Shown: piece after piece, positions 1 through 11,525 of the stretch
Layout of the letters: every line of letters begins with the position of its first letter
Numbering within the stretch: position 1 is the first letter of the stretch
NCBI GenBank assembly: GCA_046530735.1
Contig: JBHEQV010000009.1
Location: 1 to 64,000 of the forward strand
Length of the DNA stretch: 64,000 bases
Reading direction: 5' to 3'
Source of the DNA: Arsenophonus sp046530735
Lineage (GTDB): Bacteria; Pseudomonadota; Gammaproteobacteria; Enterobacterales; Enterobacteriaceae
The notes under the pieces: generated by a model
Database searches by the model: none
What the model was told of the DNA's origin: nothing
The model's input: only the letters and a program-made list of their open reading frames with translations
Translations under genes and position numbers: made by a program

Positions 1-80
<80 letters not shown>

Positions 81-82
81 AT

Positions 83-2079
83 ATAATAGTAAGGCTGAAC
101 AATAATTCTATATTTTCATTTTCGCATTGCCAAATAAAATAACTCCTTCTCACAACCAAAAATTTCTACCTAGCTCATTCTATAGATAATGGCGATGAAA
201 ATCAGAACTGACTGAAACATATAAATCATGTAGCTATCTAACTCGGTTAATTTTTTGTTCATCCGGCGATTATTGGCATGAAGGAACTTTAATAAAATTA
301 CCTTGTTGCTGTTTAAAATAAAAAAACCTATTTGCTATTTTGCTAATAGATTATCATGACTAAAATGTACTAGAACAAAAACATCTCTCTATTTATAAAT
401 AGAGTTCATTATTGCTTAATAAAGCTTACACCAATTGACAGAAACGTAACCTACTTTCGCCTCGTATTAAATATTTTTTAAAAAAAGCCGATACTTTTTT
501 TGTTTAGTAAAATCAATGACATAATAATTAAAATGGTTATATATTAGCTGTTCTTTCTTTCAGTATAAGTTTTAGCGTTTTTCTAAAAGCATCAAGAATA
601 CTGAATTATGCTAATTTATAGCATAAATCCCACTATGTTAATTACGTCGTGCGATTTTATATTTCAAGTAAATGTTAAGAGAATATGCTTCCGAGTTAAT
701 ATTAAGACCCTAAAATATAAATTTCAAATTTTTATTAAATAGTAGAAATTTTACCACCGGACCACCCTCTCTCTAATGTTATCGCATACTTTTTATTAAT
801 ATACTGCCATATGTAAGCAAAATTTTATTAACCATATCGTAATCGCTAATATATCTACTATCATCAATACCAGTCTGTATACTAATTCTAATGATATTAG
901 ATCACCATCAGAAGCTTTTATATCACTATTACATGATAATAATAGATATCTTATCATTATCTTTTTCCAAAAGTTCACCCAATTTATTGATGAGAATTAT
1001 AAAAAATATTTATAGTTTGGCATAAACTTAATTCAATTCTATTGATATGATTTAATCATAAAATGATTAGTAATCATAGCTAATTTGTTATTGATACATT
1101 GCAAGAAAATAAAAATAATATTGAAATTTTATTATCGCTAAAATATGTTGGTGATAAAATTCTCTTACCTTTAAATAAAATGATGCTTTTGTGTATAAAT
1201 AACGCAACACACCCAGACGAAATTCATTATAAATGGTCTTTTATAGATAAATAAAAATAATATGAAAGGCAAGAAATATAGACAACGTAGTAGTCAATTA
1301 AATAATTTTTAGCATATTAAAGAATAAAATTAATTATCAATCTAAACTTTATCTGATATTTTATAATTTGTGCGGAAATTGTTTTCATACAGCACTTATT
1401 TGTTAGAGTCTACTACTGTTAGTAGTAAGAAAAATTTACAAAGTATTCTGATTATTAATAGTGCATTGCTATTATCGGTTAATCAATAGGAAGTTATTTC
1501 CCCACTAATTAACCGCCGGCTTCTAATGGAAATTCACTGTTAATCCATATTTTTACTACTATTACTAGATAAATTAAAAAAAGATTAAATTAGATTAGCA
1601 ATTAGTAGTTATTTTATCTCAAAATAAAGCTAGATTTTAACGAAGACAGCCAGTTAAAATCAACATGATTGTTTGATGCGATACGTTTAATTTATGATTT
1701 ATCTAAACATAACATATTGATTCAGAATTATGTTAGTTAGGTTATTCTCCTACGATTTAGTTGCTTGTTTTGAAATTTATCGATGCTAGTAAAATCAAAT
1801 CATTGTTCTAATTACTATTTATATTTACCTGAACATTATCTTTGTGATTAATCACTAAAAGAAGTCAGTAAAACAATCTATTGCTAATATTATATTAAAC
1901 CCTCATCAAGCAATTATTACGAAATGTCAGAAACTGCTATTACCATTAGCAATTGCAGCTAAGATAGCAATATCTTTTATCGCTTAATAAAAATCATAAC
2001 AATATAAACGATGGCTGAAAAACCAAAAAATGCTTCTTCCTCTTGATTATCTGCTGTGGCAGGGTTTCTCGTACGCGAA
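83..2079. other. Decayed AT-rich region, no gene recognised
   Basis: About 2 kb with stops in all frames and no open frame longer than about 60 codons. I tried reading both strands for protein similarity and found no convincing family. A stretch near 1.86-1.98 kb on the plus strand gives short protein-like runs broken by stops, suggesting an eroded gene, but I cannot name it. The IS481-type fossil follows directly. Confidence 0.6.
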
Positions 2080-2745
2080 TTTTTAAATTCTATTCTATCC
2101 AAATCTAGTTTAGACTCTGTTTATGTAGGCACGAGAGGGGAAATTTGCATAAAATGATACAGGGATAGGACTAACAAAGTCGAAGCATAAAGCATTTAAA
2201 ACTATGAGCCTGAGTTAACCTGGACGTAGATGTAGATATCTTCCACAAATGCTAAACGGAGATTCACGACGTTATATTTTTTGTAGGTATAGTATAGATT
2301 TCAAAACTCGATGGGTTTTTATTTATCCTTAATCAAGGATAAGACTGTCCCACAATCCTTAATTCTTTTTATGTGATTTTAACTAAATATGTTCCATGGA
2401 CATCTATTAATACTTATGAATCGCAAAAATTTATAGACTGTCTTTTTGCTTTGAAAAATATTCAGCCACCGGAAAACAAGAATTCAATCCTTTGTATATA
2501 GAGCTTGATATATAGAACATCGACTTATCTCGATGAGGTATTCTCAAACGAATGGTATGGCCTAGCGATTTAATTGATGCATAGAAGATAGTCTGAGAAA
2601 AGACATCATTTTAATTCTAGTTAAGAGCTTGAGATTAGTCTACATTGATATCTTTGTTATATAACCAGAAATTATGCTAATCAGCATTATAGTAACATTT
2701 CATTTCAGTCTATGAAAGATTAGTTTCAAGTAAACTTAAATTTTC
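2080..2745 (+). mobile_element. IS481-type transposase fossil
   Basis: Reading across frameshifts on the plus strand gives pieces in the order expected for the DDE catalytic domain of IS481-type transposases. A segment around 2225-2330 resembles the family stretch containing the first catalytic Asp (DIKYLPQMP.. then ..AIDRATRWVF). Next, 2440-2570 reads LFALKNIQPPENK then IEHRLI and QTNGM, matching the conserved EHR..PPR.PQTNGMVERFNGRIE motif. Finally 2585-2740 resembles the C-terminal helix. Stops and frameshifts in every part show it is dead. The N-terminal helix-turn-helix part and the inverted repeats were not found, so the outer limits are uncertain. Family assignment comes from remembered consensus motifs. 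Confidence 0.7.
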
Positions 2746-2994
2746 AATAAAACCATACTATAATTCTGAATGTAACTACCCAAGAGGTAGTTACATCATC
2801 ATGAAACTTTACTCAACTATATTTCTCAGTAAGCCCTATTGCTATAAATAGGGATGTGCGATGAAAGTTTTAAATGATCTGAAATCAAATATTTAATTTT
2901 AAAAAATAATGATATCTTTATTTATAGAAGATAATTACCTGTACATCATTAAGTAATGATAATCAATCATTTAGAGTTTTATAGTTATTTTCTA

Positions 2995-3024
2995 TATAAA
3001 TATAAATATAAATATAAATATAAA
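2995..3024. repeat. (TATAAA)5 hexanucleotide repeat
   Basis: Five tandem TATAAA units with a partial sixth, lying about 15 bp outside the right end of the neighbouring IS256-type copy. Probably replication slippage in AT-rich decayed DNA. Confidence 0.9.
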
Positions 3025-3039
3025 TATTATTTATCCTAA

Positions 3040-4294
3040 ATTGTTAGTAAATCTAGAGTATGGTAATCAGGCTATGTTCACTTTGATCCTTAATAAAATC
3101 TGTTCTCCATACTTAAATTGAATGTTGTTTATTCATCAGTACAGCACAAAGATCATAAATCACCCTAGTCAGTTCTAGTTTTTGAACAGATTATAGGAAC
3201 TTAAATACTATTAAAAGGATTATTTTTTGAACTAAATCGCTTAGCAAGTCGGCTTCCATATCTTCACTGTTGAAAAAGTTGATTAAATTGGATTCATCGT
3301 TCTTATTTACTCAGTTTCCTGATAGGGAAGTCCATAGAATGATAAGAATTCTTCTCGCTCTTTCTCCAGTATCCTCATCGCTAGGACGATATGCTGAAAA
3401 CATTGCAACAAAATATTAAGGGATTTATTAGTTGTATCGCGGATACTTTGCTAGCCAAGTCTCCTGAAGCTCAATCCTTTACTTTCGATGTTGAATGCCT
3501 TTGGGAAATAAAGGCAGCATATCAACTATTTTGTATACCCAACAGCGTTGATGCTGCGTGTCCGGAAATATCTTTGCAATTTGATTCAAAAAATCAAGGG
3601 TACCATCTCCGTAGCAAGCTTAGGAGATTCAGTTAAGCAACGCGTTTACAAGTTAGTTATTGGGAAGTTTAGCCCAGTTTACTTCTAACATTTAATATGT
3701 ATCTTTGACCGTAATGAGCTCTTTATGTCCATATGCAGTGCCGTCGATAATGAGCAGCAGCAAAACCGATCATGTTTTGCCTGATAGGACGATTATGCTA
3801 TCAACCAAGAAATAAACCTAAGTATATCTCTTAAATTAGGTAGGCATCCATTGCCAATGATCTTAAAGGTATCGATGTTCCAGTCTTCTGGTAGTACCTT
3901 AGAGAGGCAATGTGCTTTTTCACCAAGAAGCCCCACAATACAGAGCGGAGCTTAGTTAAAATCACCGTTGGATATAGCTCGCATATACATGCAATGGTAA
4001 CAACTCTTCGCCGCTTTTTACGTTTCAGATAAGGTGGGTTGAACATGTTTACAACATGGGCTTTGAGCTCCGCCTCAACATCGGTGCTATCAGCTTACCT
4101 GGTAGATAAATTATGAATGAGTTAATGCAAGGGATCACAGATCATATCTAGTTTCAGAGATATCTGTATGGTAGACTTTTCATGATATATCATCTCTCTG
4201 TTGCTGCTGATTGATTTCATTAATGAAATCAATCAGCAGAATATACCACCATTACTTGCTCCGAAAACCAATACACCAGAAATGAGAATAACTC
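3040..4294 (-). mobile_element. Dead IS256-type element, minus orientation
   Basis: This is a near full-length copy of the commonest repeat in the window, read on the minus strand. Its left terminal inverted repeat ends at about 4294 (on the minus strand it begins GAGTTATTCTCATTTCTGG) and its right repeat is near 3040. Between them are the short leader, the transposase start region (ATGAAAAGTCTACC type) and eroded coding sequence. The segments line up one after another with the copies at 10109-11525 and 29084-30481. The remaining open frames at 3391-3636 (antisense) and 3831-4046 are fragments, not genes. Many stops and indels make it non-functional. Confidence 0.75.
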
Positions 4295-4589
4295 TCCTAT
4301 TCCATTTTACTCTAGATAATCTTTAAATAGCAGAAACCATTGACTTATTTGATTTTAATTAAATCAATAACTAATAAAATTAAAGAATGGAATTTAAATA
4401 GTAATCCATTCTATTTTAACTATATAAAAAGATTAATTTGTTATTTTTTTTAAATTCATAGATAGAGAAAACTTGATTTTTAACATAAATAGATTGAGAT
4501 AGAATTAAGTTTAATAAGTTGTATTTTAAGGTGCTGCTATTCTAATGTTCCAGTGATTTATGGGTAGGAGATTAGCACTGACAATTTAA

Positions 4590-5950
4590 ATTAGAAAAGA
4601 GTTATCAACCCTAATAAAATGAAGAAGTTGATAGCATCAGCAATTGTGGTTATCAGTGCACTCGAGATAATAGCTAAATCTCTATCGAGATTTACTATAA
4701 TTAATTGGATAAAGAACGCCTATATAATAGGACTATCATTAAGTTTAGTATCATATAGCTAAAGTCATCACCGCATCATCCATTTAAATATTATTATAAA
4801 GTAAATAAATGACGATCCTATAATCCTTCCCAAAACAATATTATTAATTATGAGAGAGGCTTACATCTAGCTCTGTTATCAATAAAATAAGAAATTGCCG
4901 TTTTAGATATAATAGAAAATAATTTCCTGAAGAATCATGTTGATAATTTAATTGCCGGTATTGCCCACTAATGCCTGAAACAATAGGCATTATATGTTTC
5001 CAGTGCAAGAAGTTGTTGAAATGATATTTTTGAATATATTATTTTCCTGAGAAAATCAAAGAAATACACAGAGGTTAATAGCAAGCCAAGTCCAGCAAGT
5101 TTTATTGTTTTCCAAATAGGTGCAAAAGATATTCTTCAGGATTAATCCTCCTATGTGCCTAATATTGCCATCACTTTCTTCATTAAAATTATCAATTATA
5201 TCTTCAACGAATAGGCATCCTCATTAATAAACCCATTATTATCAAGCCAGCTAATGAGATAAAATCATATTGTATAAAAGCATTCGTAGTGTCTTTTGCT
5301 TTTTCGTCAGGTAAAAATTTACTGTGGCGGTTTTTATCACATTAGTTATTATTTTTGTTGGTGATATGATTCAAATCATCGTTAATGGCAGCTTCTCTTT
5401 CTCTATAAGTGATTTTATATATTAACAATAAAGATTTTATTAGTTGCTTCATGGAGTATTTACTGTTCTGTGGTAGATAACGTTGAACGGTTTTAATCTA
5501 AAATTAGATTTTCTGATGATAAATTCAAAATTTATAATTTCCAATGCTATCTTTTATGATATTGCAGTATTCTAGGGATCTGATTACGTTGACTGATATT
5601 AAGGCAATCAGTAAATAATAAATTGTGTCGTGCTGCAAAGTGTTCTAGAATATAGAGTTGTTCATTAACATGAAATAGCATACATGCAGAACTCTTTATC
5701 TGAAATATTTTTTAGTAAATTTTTTCATATCGAGGTGTGAGACTTCTACTAATACTTTCTTCAGATTATTATCCATATAAATACCATAGCAATAAGCGTT
5801 CATTATAAGGTAATATTTCTAATAGATCAGCAATATCGGCTACATGTAAGGTATTGTAGTAGTGATTTAATTTTTATTATATTTTGAAGATAAATAAGCC
5901 TTATTATTTCTCATCTTACGATGAGAAGATTTAATGGTATTTTAATTTCC
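4590..5950 (-). pseudogene. mgtE: mgtE-family Mg2+ transporter pseudogene
   Basis: MgtE is an inner-membrane Mg2+ channel with a cytosolic N domain, CBS domains and five membrane helices. On the minus strand, across several frameshifts, I read the N-domain motif LHVADIADLLEILPYNERLLLW (5.9 kb, shown here in part: ADIADLLEILPYNERL). Next comes DIIDNFNEESDGNIRHIGGL near 5.2 kb, matching the CBS-linker signature (VNEESD.N.RRMGGL). Then WLAINLC at 5.07 kb matches the first helix, and SSVLITTIADAINFFILLGL at 4.65 kb matches the last helix. The order and total length of about 1.36 kb fit one eroded gene lying just downstream of ppx on the same strand. Frameshifts and stops throughout show it is dead. 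The exact 5' end is unclear. Confidence 0.82.
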
Positions 5951-6208
5951 TATATAGAGTATCAAAATATCTTTTCTAATTTATACTAGTTTTTGTTAAA
6001 CTTGCTTAATAAGTGAAGTAATTTTTAATGAAAAGGCTGGTTGAGATATGGTTATATTTAAATACTAATAGTCCTAATTTATTTATCAATTATTCTCATT
6101 TTTAATAACTTTCGATTTAATGCATACATTGGTTAAACAAGCAATATCAGTAACAGGATAGATAAGTTATTAAATAAAAATCAAGCAATTAAATTGAATT
6201 TATGATTG

Positions 6209-7768
6209 CTAAATTTTAATTTGTAATATGCTAAAATATAAAGCAGATTCCTCTTTAATTTTTAATTTCCAGCCAGGAACCTCATGCCAATATTTTTGTT
6301 CTTTTTCTAAATCTAACAACACTAACGCATTTTGCTGTAAATAATGAGTAGGAAAATAGAGTGTCCAATGATTTTGATCGGTTCTTAAACGTAGCGAATT
6401 TGGTGAGGTTGTTGATTGACGTTGATTATTAAGCAGAGTAGCTAATCGTAATAATTGAATCATAGGTAAATATTGTTTTTTCTTAAATAGATTTAATTTA
6501 GGGAATTCATCAGATTTAATGCTTTTTTTATGATATCTAACAAATGTTGCTAATAAAAACTGTTCCTCTTGGTTAAAGCCTGGTAAATTGGTATTATATA
6601 AAATATAAGCAGAGTGATGATGCAAGCCATCATGATTAATATTTAATCCAACTTCATACAGCATGGCTGCCAAAATAAGTAGCACTTTCAATTCTGAATT
6701 AGCCAACTTGAGGTTTTGTTTTTCCCATTCTTGATAAAGAATCTCTATGGTTTTTGAGACTCGATTTGTTTGTTCTCGGTCAATATTATACTGTTCAGCT
6801 AAACTTAATGCAGTGCGTTGACGAATGTCTTGATGACGAAAACATCCCTGCATTTCATAGAGAACCCCTTCACGTAAGGCGCCGTAAGACAGAGTTAATT
6901 GCTTGATTTGCAGAGCATCAAATATACTACATAAAATGGCTAATCCAGGAACAAAAACGTGAGCACGCTCTGCTGATAAGCCGGGTAGAGCGAGTAACTT
7001 AAAATTTTTATACTTTAGTACTAATTTTTTTAGTTTGATTAATCGTTCATAGGTGATGACACCATCTGAATAACCGAACTGGCACAGTACTTCATGGATT
7101 GCTTTTATGGTTCCTGAACAGCCATAAGCATAGTCCCAACCTTGCATTTGATATTGGCAAGCAAGACTTTTCAGTTTTTTCCAACTAGCAAAATAAGCAC
7201 ACTCAAAATTAGTTTCATTAATTATATTGTTAGCAAAAAATTGGTTGGCATAACTGATGCACCCCATTTTACAACTTTCCATTAATAATGGCTTGAAATC
7301 TTCACCAATAATAAGTTCCGTTGAACCACCGCCAATATCAATTACTAATTTCCGACCTTTTTCTGACTGGGTATGTTCAACTCCCATAAAAATCAATCGC
7401 GCTTCTTCGTGACCTGAAATAATTTTAATTTGGTAAGGTATAATGGCTTTAGCTTGTTGCAGAAACTCTTTGATGTTAACTGATTCTCGTAAGACATGAG
7501 TCCCAACAATACAAACATTATCAGCGGTAAAACCTTGTAAACGTTCAGCAAAAAGTGCTAAGCATATCAAGGCACGCTGAATTGATTTTTCACTTAATTT
7601 ATTATGCTTATCTAAACCATTAGCTAGATGAACGCGTTTTTTAATGCGAGTTAAAATCTGTAAGGCACCATTAACAATTCGCGCAACAATCATATGAAAG
7701 CTATTAGATCCAAGATCAATGGCAGCAATTTCCTTCGGCCTTAATGGTGAAGGTTTTATTAATGGCAT
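6209..7768 (-). CDS. ppx: Exopolyphosphatase
   Basis: This enzyme releases orthophosphate from the ends of long-chain polyphosphate and belongs to the ASKHA-fold Ppx/GppA family. The 519-residue product is close to E. coli Ppx in length. It has the phosphate-1 motif DLGSNSFHM at residues 18-26, the EEARLIFMGVEHT stretch with the catalytic Glu, the phosphate-2 motif DIGGGSTEL near 145, and the C-terminal HD-like region (EVGLNINHDGLHHHSAYIL). The start chosen leaves 4 bp after the ppk stop codon, so ppk-ppx is very probably one transcript, as in E. coli. All key residues seen are present, so it appears functional. Downstream lies the mgtE fossil. Confidence 0.97.
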   Translation of the reverse strand: MPLIKPSPLRPKEIAAIDLGSNSFHMIVARIVNGALQILTRIKKRVHLANGLDKHNKLSEKSIQRALICLALFAERLQGFTADNVCIVGTHVLRESVNIKEFLQQAKAIIPYQIKIISGHEEARLIFMGVEHTQSEKGRKLVIDIGGGSTELIIGEDFKPLLMESCKMGCISYANQFFANNIINETNFECAYFASWKKLKSLACQYQMQGWDYAYGCSGTIKAIHEVLCQFGYSDGVITYERLIKLKKLVLKYKNFKLLALPGLSAERAHVFVPGLAILCSIFDALQIKQLTLSYGALREGVLYEMQGCFRHQDIRQRTALSLAEQYNIDREQTNRVSKTIEILYQEWEKQNLKLANSELKVLLILAAMLYEVGLNINHDGLHHHSAYILYNTNLPGFNQEEQFLLATFVRYHKKSIKSDEFPKLNLFKKKQYLPMIQLLRLATLLNNQRQSTTSPNSLRLRTDQNHWTLYFPTHYLQQNALVLLDLEKEQKYWHEVPGWKLKIKEESALYFSILQIKI

Positions 7769-7772
7769 AGTA

Positions 7773-9842
7773 TTAAATTCTTTTTTCTGGATGTTCTAGT
7801 AATTTTAGGTAATCATAGACAGCAAGTTGGGCTTGGATCTTTCGTTTATTACCACGCGGTACGTAACGATTAGTTAACTCTTTATCGATATAACGAGCTT
7901 TAACGGTATCATTAAATTGTAATTCAAGAATATCGAGCACGCGTTTTTTCAGCTGTTGATCAAGTAATTTAACAGCAACTTCAATACGAAAATCAATATT
8001 ACGTGTCATCCAGTCAGCTGATGAGATAAAGACTTCTTCGTTACCATTATTGCTAAATACATAAACTCTATCATGCTCAAGAAAACGGTCAACAATGCTA
8101 GTGACTTGAATATTTTCACTAAAATTAACTTGGCCAGGAACTAGCGAACATATGCCGCGGATCAATAAACGAATTTTTACGCCAGCATTGGAGGCATCAT
8201 AAAGACGATTAATTAACTCTTTGTCGTCTAAGTTATTAATCTTTAGCAAGATAGCGGCTGATTTTCCCGCCTGAATGTTGGTAATTTCCCGATCGATCAA
8301 TTGAGTTAGCCGAGTGCGTGAATTTTGCGGAGAAACCATTAAATTTTCAAAACTAACGGGCCGGTAAGGATTTTCAATAAAGTTGAATACCCGCCTTACT
8401 TCATTAGTAATTTCTTGATTTGCTGTTAATAATGAATAATCAGTATAAAGACGAGCGGTTTTTTCGTTAAAATTTCCAGTCCCAATATGGGCATAACGAA
8501 TAATTTTACCTTGTTCTAGGCGAGAAATAATAAAAAGTTTAGCGTGAATTTTAAGACCAGGTACAGAAAAAATGACATGTACCCCGGCTTCGGTAAGATG
8601 CTTAGCCCAATGGATATTAGCTTCTTCATCAAATCTAGCTTGTAATTCAACCACCACGGTGACTTTTTTACCATTGTGCGCAGCATGAATCATCGATTCA
8701 ATGATGCGCGAGTCTTTAGCCACCCGATAAATATTGATTTTTATTGTCAATACGTTTGGATCAAAAGAGGCTTGCCGTAATAATTCTATGGTATGTTCAA
8801 AAGTGTAATAAGGGTAATAGAGAAGAACATCTTTTTCTCTGATCGCATCAAAACCATTACGGAAGTTATCAAAACAACGATGACGTAAACGCGGCAGTGG
8901 CTTATTTAGTAAATTTTTATTACCTTCATTTGGAAATTTAATGAAATCTTTAAAGTTATGATAACGGCCACCGGCTATGACTGAATCATCATTAGATAGT
9001 CCGAGTTTTTTTCTTAACAGTTCTACCATTTCATCAGGCATGTTACGTTGATAAACAAAACGAACTGGTTCTGCATTAAGACGCTGTTTTAAGCTGGATG
9101 ACATTAGCTCTAGCATACTGGATTCCATCTCAGTAGTTAAATCATATTCCGCATCGCGCGTCATTTTCATAGCATAGGCGTTTAATTTATCATAGTCAAA
9201 AAAGCCTTTAAATATCTCATCTAGACAGTAACGTAAAATATTATCTAGCAAAATCATTGATTTCCTGCATTTTGGCATTTCAGGCGGTAAATGAATAAAT
9301 CTAAATTGTTTTCCTGCTGGAATTTCTAGTAATGCATATTGAATATTTTGTTCTTTGATAATTTCTACGGCTAAATAAGTATAATCATCTTTTAAAAATT
9401 CAACTAAATCAGTTTCCGGAGTGATTAGGATAGGCGTGATATGTTGACTAAGTTGCTGGCGAAAAAATTCTCGTAACCAAATTTGTTGATTCGGCGAAAT
9501 TTGTCGTTCATTAATTAGGAAAATCTGGTTACGCGCCATTTCAAGTAATAGATCATTATACAGTAAGTCAAATTCTTGATCAAGTTTGCCAACTTTGTTT
9601 TCAATTAGTTTCAGCAGATTGCGTGAACTAGATGCGGTTCCTCGTTCTTCATTAATTAATATCCGTCTCTTAACATCGGCAAATTTTATTTTATAAAATT
9701 CCTCAAGATTATTTGAATAAATACCTAAAAATCGCATACGTTCAATCAGTGGATTACGTTTATCTGCTGCTTCTTGCAAGACTCGCTCATTGAATGATAA
9801 CCAACTGATCTCTTTTTCAGTATAGAGCCAAACTTTAGACAT
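7773..9842 (-). CDS. ppk: Polyphosphate kinase 1
   Basis: PPK1 reversibly transfers the gamma phosphate of ATP onto a growing polyphosphate chain and is membrane-associated. The product is 689 residues against 688 in E. coli, with the N domain (EISWLSFNERVLQEA, residues 11-25), the head domain, and the two phospholipase-D-like C domains. The autophosphorylated His lies in KIHAKLFIIS (about residue 437), and the second conserved His in FLEHDRVYVFSN (about 595). It is first in a two-gene unit with ppx. Keeping both genes preserves both synthesis and breakdown of polyphosphate, used in stress survival and phosphate storage. Confidence 0.97.
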   Translation of the reverse strand: MSKVWLYTEKEISWLSFNERVLQEAADKRNPLIERMRFLGIYSNNLEEFYKIKFADVKRRILINEERGTASSSRNLLKLIENKVGKLDQEFDLLYNDLLLEMARNQIFLINERQISPNQQIWLREFFRQQLSQHITPILITPETDLVEFLKDDYTYLAVEIIKEQNIQYALLEIPAGKQFRFIHLPPEMPKCRKSMILLDNILRYCLDEIFKGFFDYDKLNAYAMKMTRDAEYDLTTEMESSMLELMSSSLKQRLNAEPVRFVYQRNMPDEMVELLRKKLGLSNDDSVIAGGRYHNFKDFIKFPNEGNKNLLNKPLPRLRHRCFDNFRNGFDAIREKDVLLYYPYYTFEHTIELLRQASFDPNVLTIKINIYRVAKDSRIIESMIHAAHNGKKVTVVVELQARFDEEANIHWAKHLTEAGVHVIFSVPGLKIHAKLFIISRLEQGKIIRYAHIGTGNFNEKTARLYTDYSLLTANQEITNEVRRVFNFIENPYRPVSFENLMVSPQNSRTRLTQLIDREITNIQAGKSAAILLKINNLDDKELINRLYDASNAGVKIRLLIRGICSLVPGQVNFSENIQVTSIVDRFLEHDRVYVFSNNGNEEVFISSADWMTRNIDFRIEVAVKLLDQQLKKRVLDILELQFNDTVKARYIDKELTNRYVPRGNKRKIQAQLAVYDYLKLLEHPEKRI

Positions 9843-9963
9843 CTTTACTCCATAACCAATATTATTATTTAATCATACAGGATATTGATCCTTATTAGCT
9901 TATCTGATTACTTATGATTTTCAGATATTTTATTGGATCTCTACTGGAGAGGCTTAGAATTGT

Positions 9964-10010
9964 ATTAGCAAAGGTTATTCCTTTCTTGCAAAGCAATAAC
10001 CTTTGCTAAT
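9964..10010. terminator. 16-bp perfect inverted repeat upstream of ppk
   Basis: Arms ATTAGCAAAGGTTATT (9964-9979) and AATAACCTTTGCTAAT (9995-10010) are perfectly complementary around a 15-base loop, which can itself pair (CTTT/AAAG). A run of T is only weakly present on either side. It lies 120 bp upstream of ppk and may be the surviving terminator of a lost convergent gene, or an operator. Terminator is the likelier reading. Confidence 0.5.
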
Positions 10011-10108
10011 ATAGTCATTTTAATCAATTTAGTTAGTAACTAATAACAGAATCAAGCTGAATGATAAATCATAGTAATGATATGTTAGTAACAAACTCAG
10101 TTTTTGAT

Positions 10109-11525
10109 GAGTTATGCTAATTTCTGGTGTATGGAGTTTCGGGGGGGTGGTTTCGTATCCTACTAATTAATTTCGTAAATGATTTTAATAGCAGAGAAAT
10201 GATATACCATGAAAAGTCTGTCCTACAGGTATCCTAAAAATTAGATATTATCTCTAATCCCTTGCATGAACGCATCCGTAATGGTACCAGATAGCTGATA
10301 GCACTTCTGTTAAGACGAAGCTTTAAGCGATGCTATAATAACATGTTGAATGCTACCTTCTCCATGTTAGTTTTATATGGCCATGTTCATAACGATTATT
10401 TTGTTATCGCTAACTATACAGACACGGGTATTGTGGATGTTGAGATTAAAGAGTCTAAGGTTTAGGGATCACAGCGGTAACGGAATATCTTTTAATAGCT
10501 CATTGTTACTGCCTTATCTGAAGTGCGTAAAAGTAGCGAAGAGTTGCTACCATAGTTTATACTTGTTAGTGGCATCTTAACCAGTTATTTTTATGAAGCT
10601 CTGGAGGTACTTATAGATAAAAAAAGATATGGTCTTCTCTATCAGTACCATTAGCAGATTGAAAGAGGAATGACTTGAATAGCATAGGCAATGGGTATCT
10701 GTGTGATTTAAGCGATATCGCTATGTTTATTTTTTGGTGGAGACATATAACCGTTCTGTCAAGTAAGCTGATCGCCTTTGCCTGCTTGGTTATATCAGCG
10801 GTACTGTATGTATATGTAAGGAGCTCATATTAGTCGAAGATACTTATCAAGAACCAGAAGTGGTACTGGGCCGAATTTATTGATATCTTGGCGATCACTT
10901 GCCTTAATCGTATTTCTCAGACTTGCTATGAGAGTATGCCTGTTCTTGGTTTTTTGGGATGCAATGGCGGCAAAAGATATTCAAGGACATATAGCACCAA
11001 CGCTGTTTTGTGGTATATAAAACAGCTAATATGTTAGCTTCACTCCTCCAAAGGAGTGCAACCGAAATTAATAGTAGCCGTGATAGATTTAGCTATATAG
11101 AGAGATGCCGCTAATAAATGTAAATATTTTCTTGGTAAAGTTTTTAGCGAAATTCTTGCAACGATGAAAAAGCTGAAGAAAGGGGGAGAAAAGAACAGAT
11201 AGGATTCTATGACGCCCCGTCTCAGTCACTATGTGTGAGAGACCGGACACCTCATTAATAATAACAAAAATATGATTGAATCAGGTTTTGTAATAGTGAA
11301 AATATGAAGCAGATACCAGAAAAGCACTGTTCTTCGAGAAAATAACCCTTTAATGCTATTTAACCTGTTCTCCATCCCCGTCTGCTTAAAAAAACGGGAA
11401 CTAGGTAAGGGGAGTTTATCTTAATCCTGATACTAATAAGGTCCAATTTAAGGATGGAGAACAGATTTATGAAGCATCAGAACGAAAAGCCTGATTATCA
11501 TATACTTAGGTTTGCTAATAAACTC
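10109..11525 (+). mobile_element. Near full-length dead IS256-type element
   Basis: This copy best shows the structure of the repeat: about 1.4 kb, with left terminal repeat GAGTTATGCTAATTTCTGG at 10109. The right repeat ends at 11525 and is related to it in inverted form (in other copies its complement begins GAGTTATTAGTAAATCTGG). A transposase reading frame starts at 10209 (ATGAAAAGTCTG). Translated pieces match Mutator/IS256 transposases: DHSGNGISFNSSLLLPYLK (10458-10520), STISRLKEE (about 10640) and the C-terminal block. Stops and frameshifts disrupt it throughout. Similar copies lie at 3.0, 20.8, 23.5, 27.4, 29.1, 34.3 and 63.4 kb. Family assignment comes from remembered consensus. Confidence 0.8.

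Noticed and set aside
2995..3024. Short tandem repeat considered as a CRISPR-like or promoter array
   Set aside because: Contiguous 6-bp units without spacers are slippage repeats. No CRISPR array is visible anywhere in the window.
3391..3636. 81-codon plus-strand open frame
   Set aside because: It lies antisense within the IS256-type copy at 3040-4294 and its translation has no independent family.
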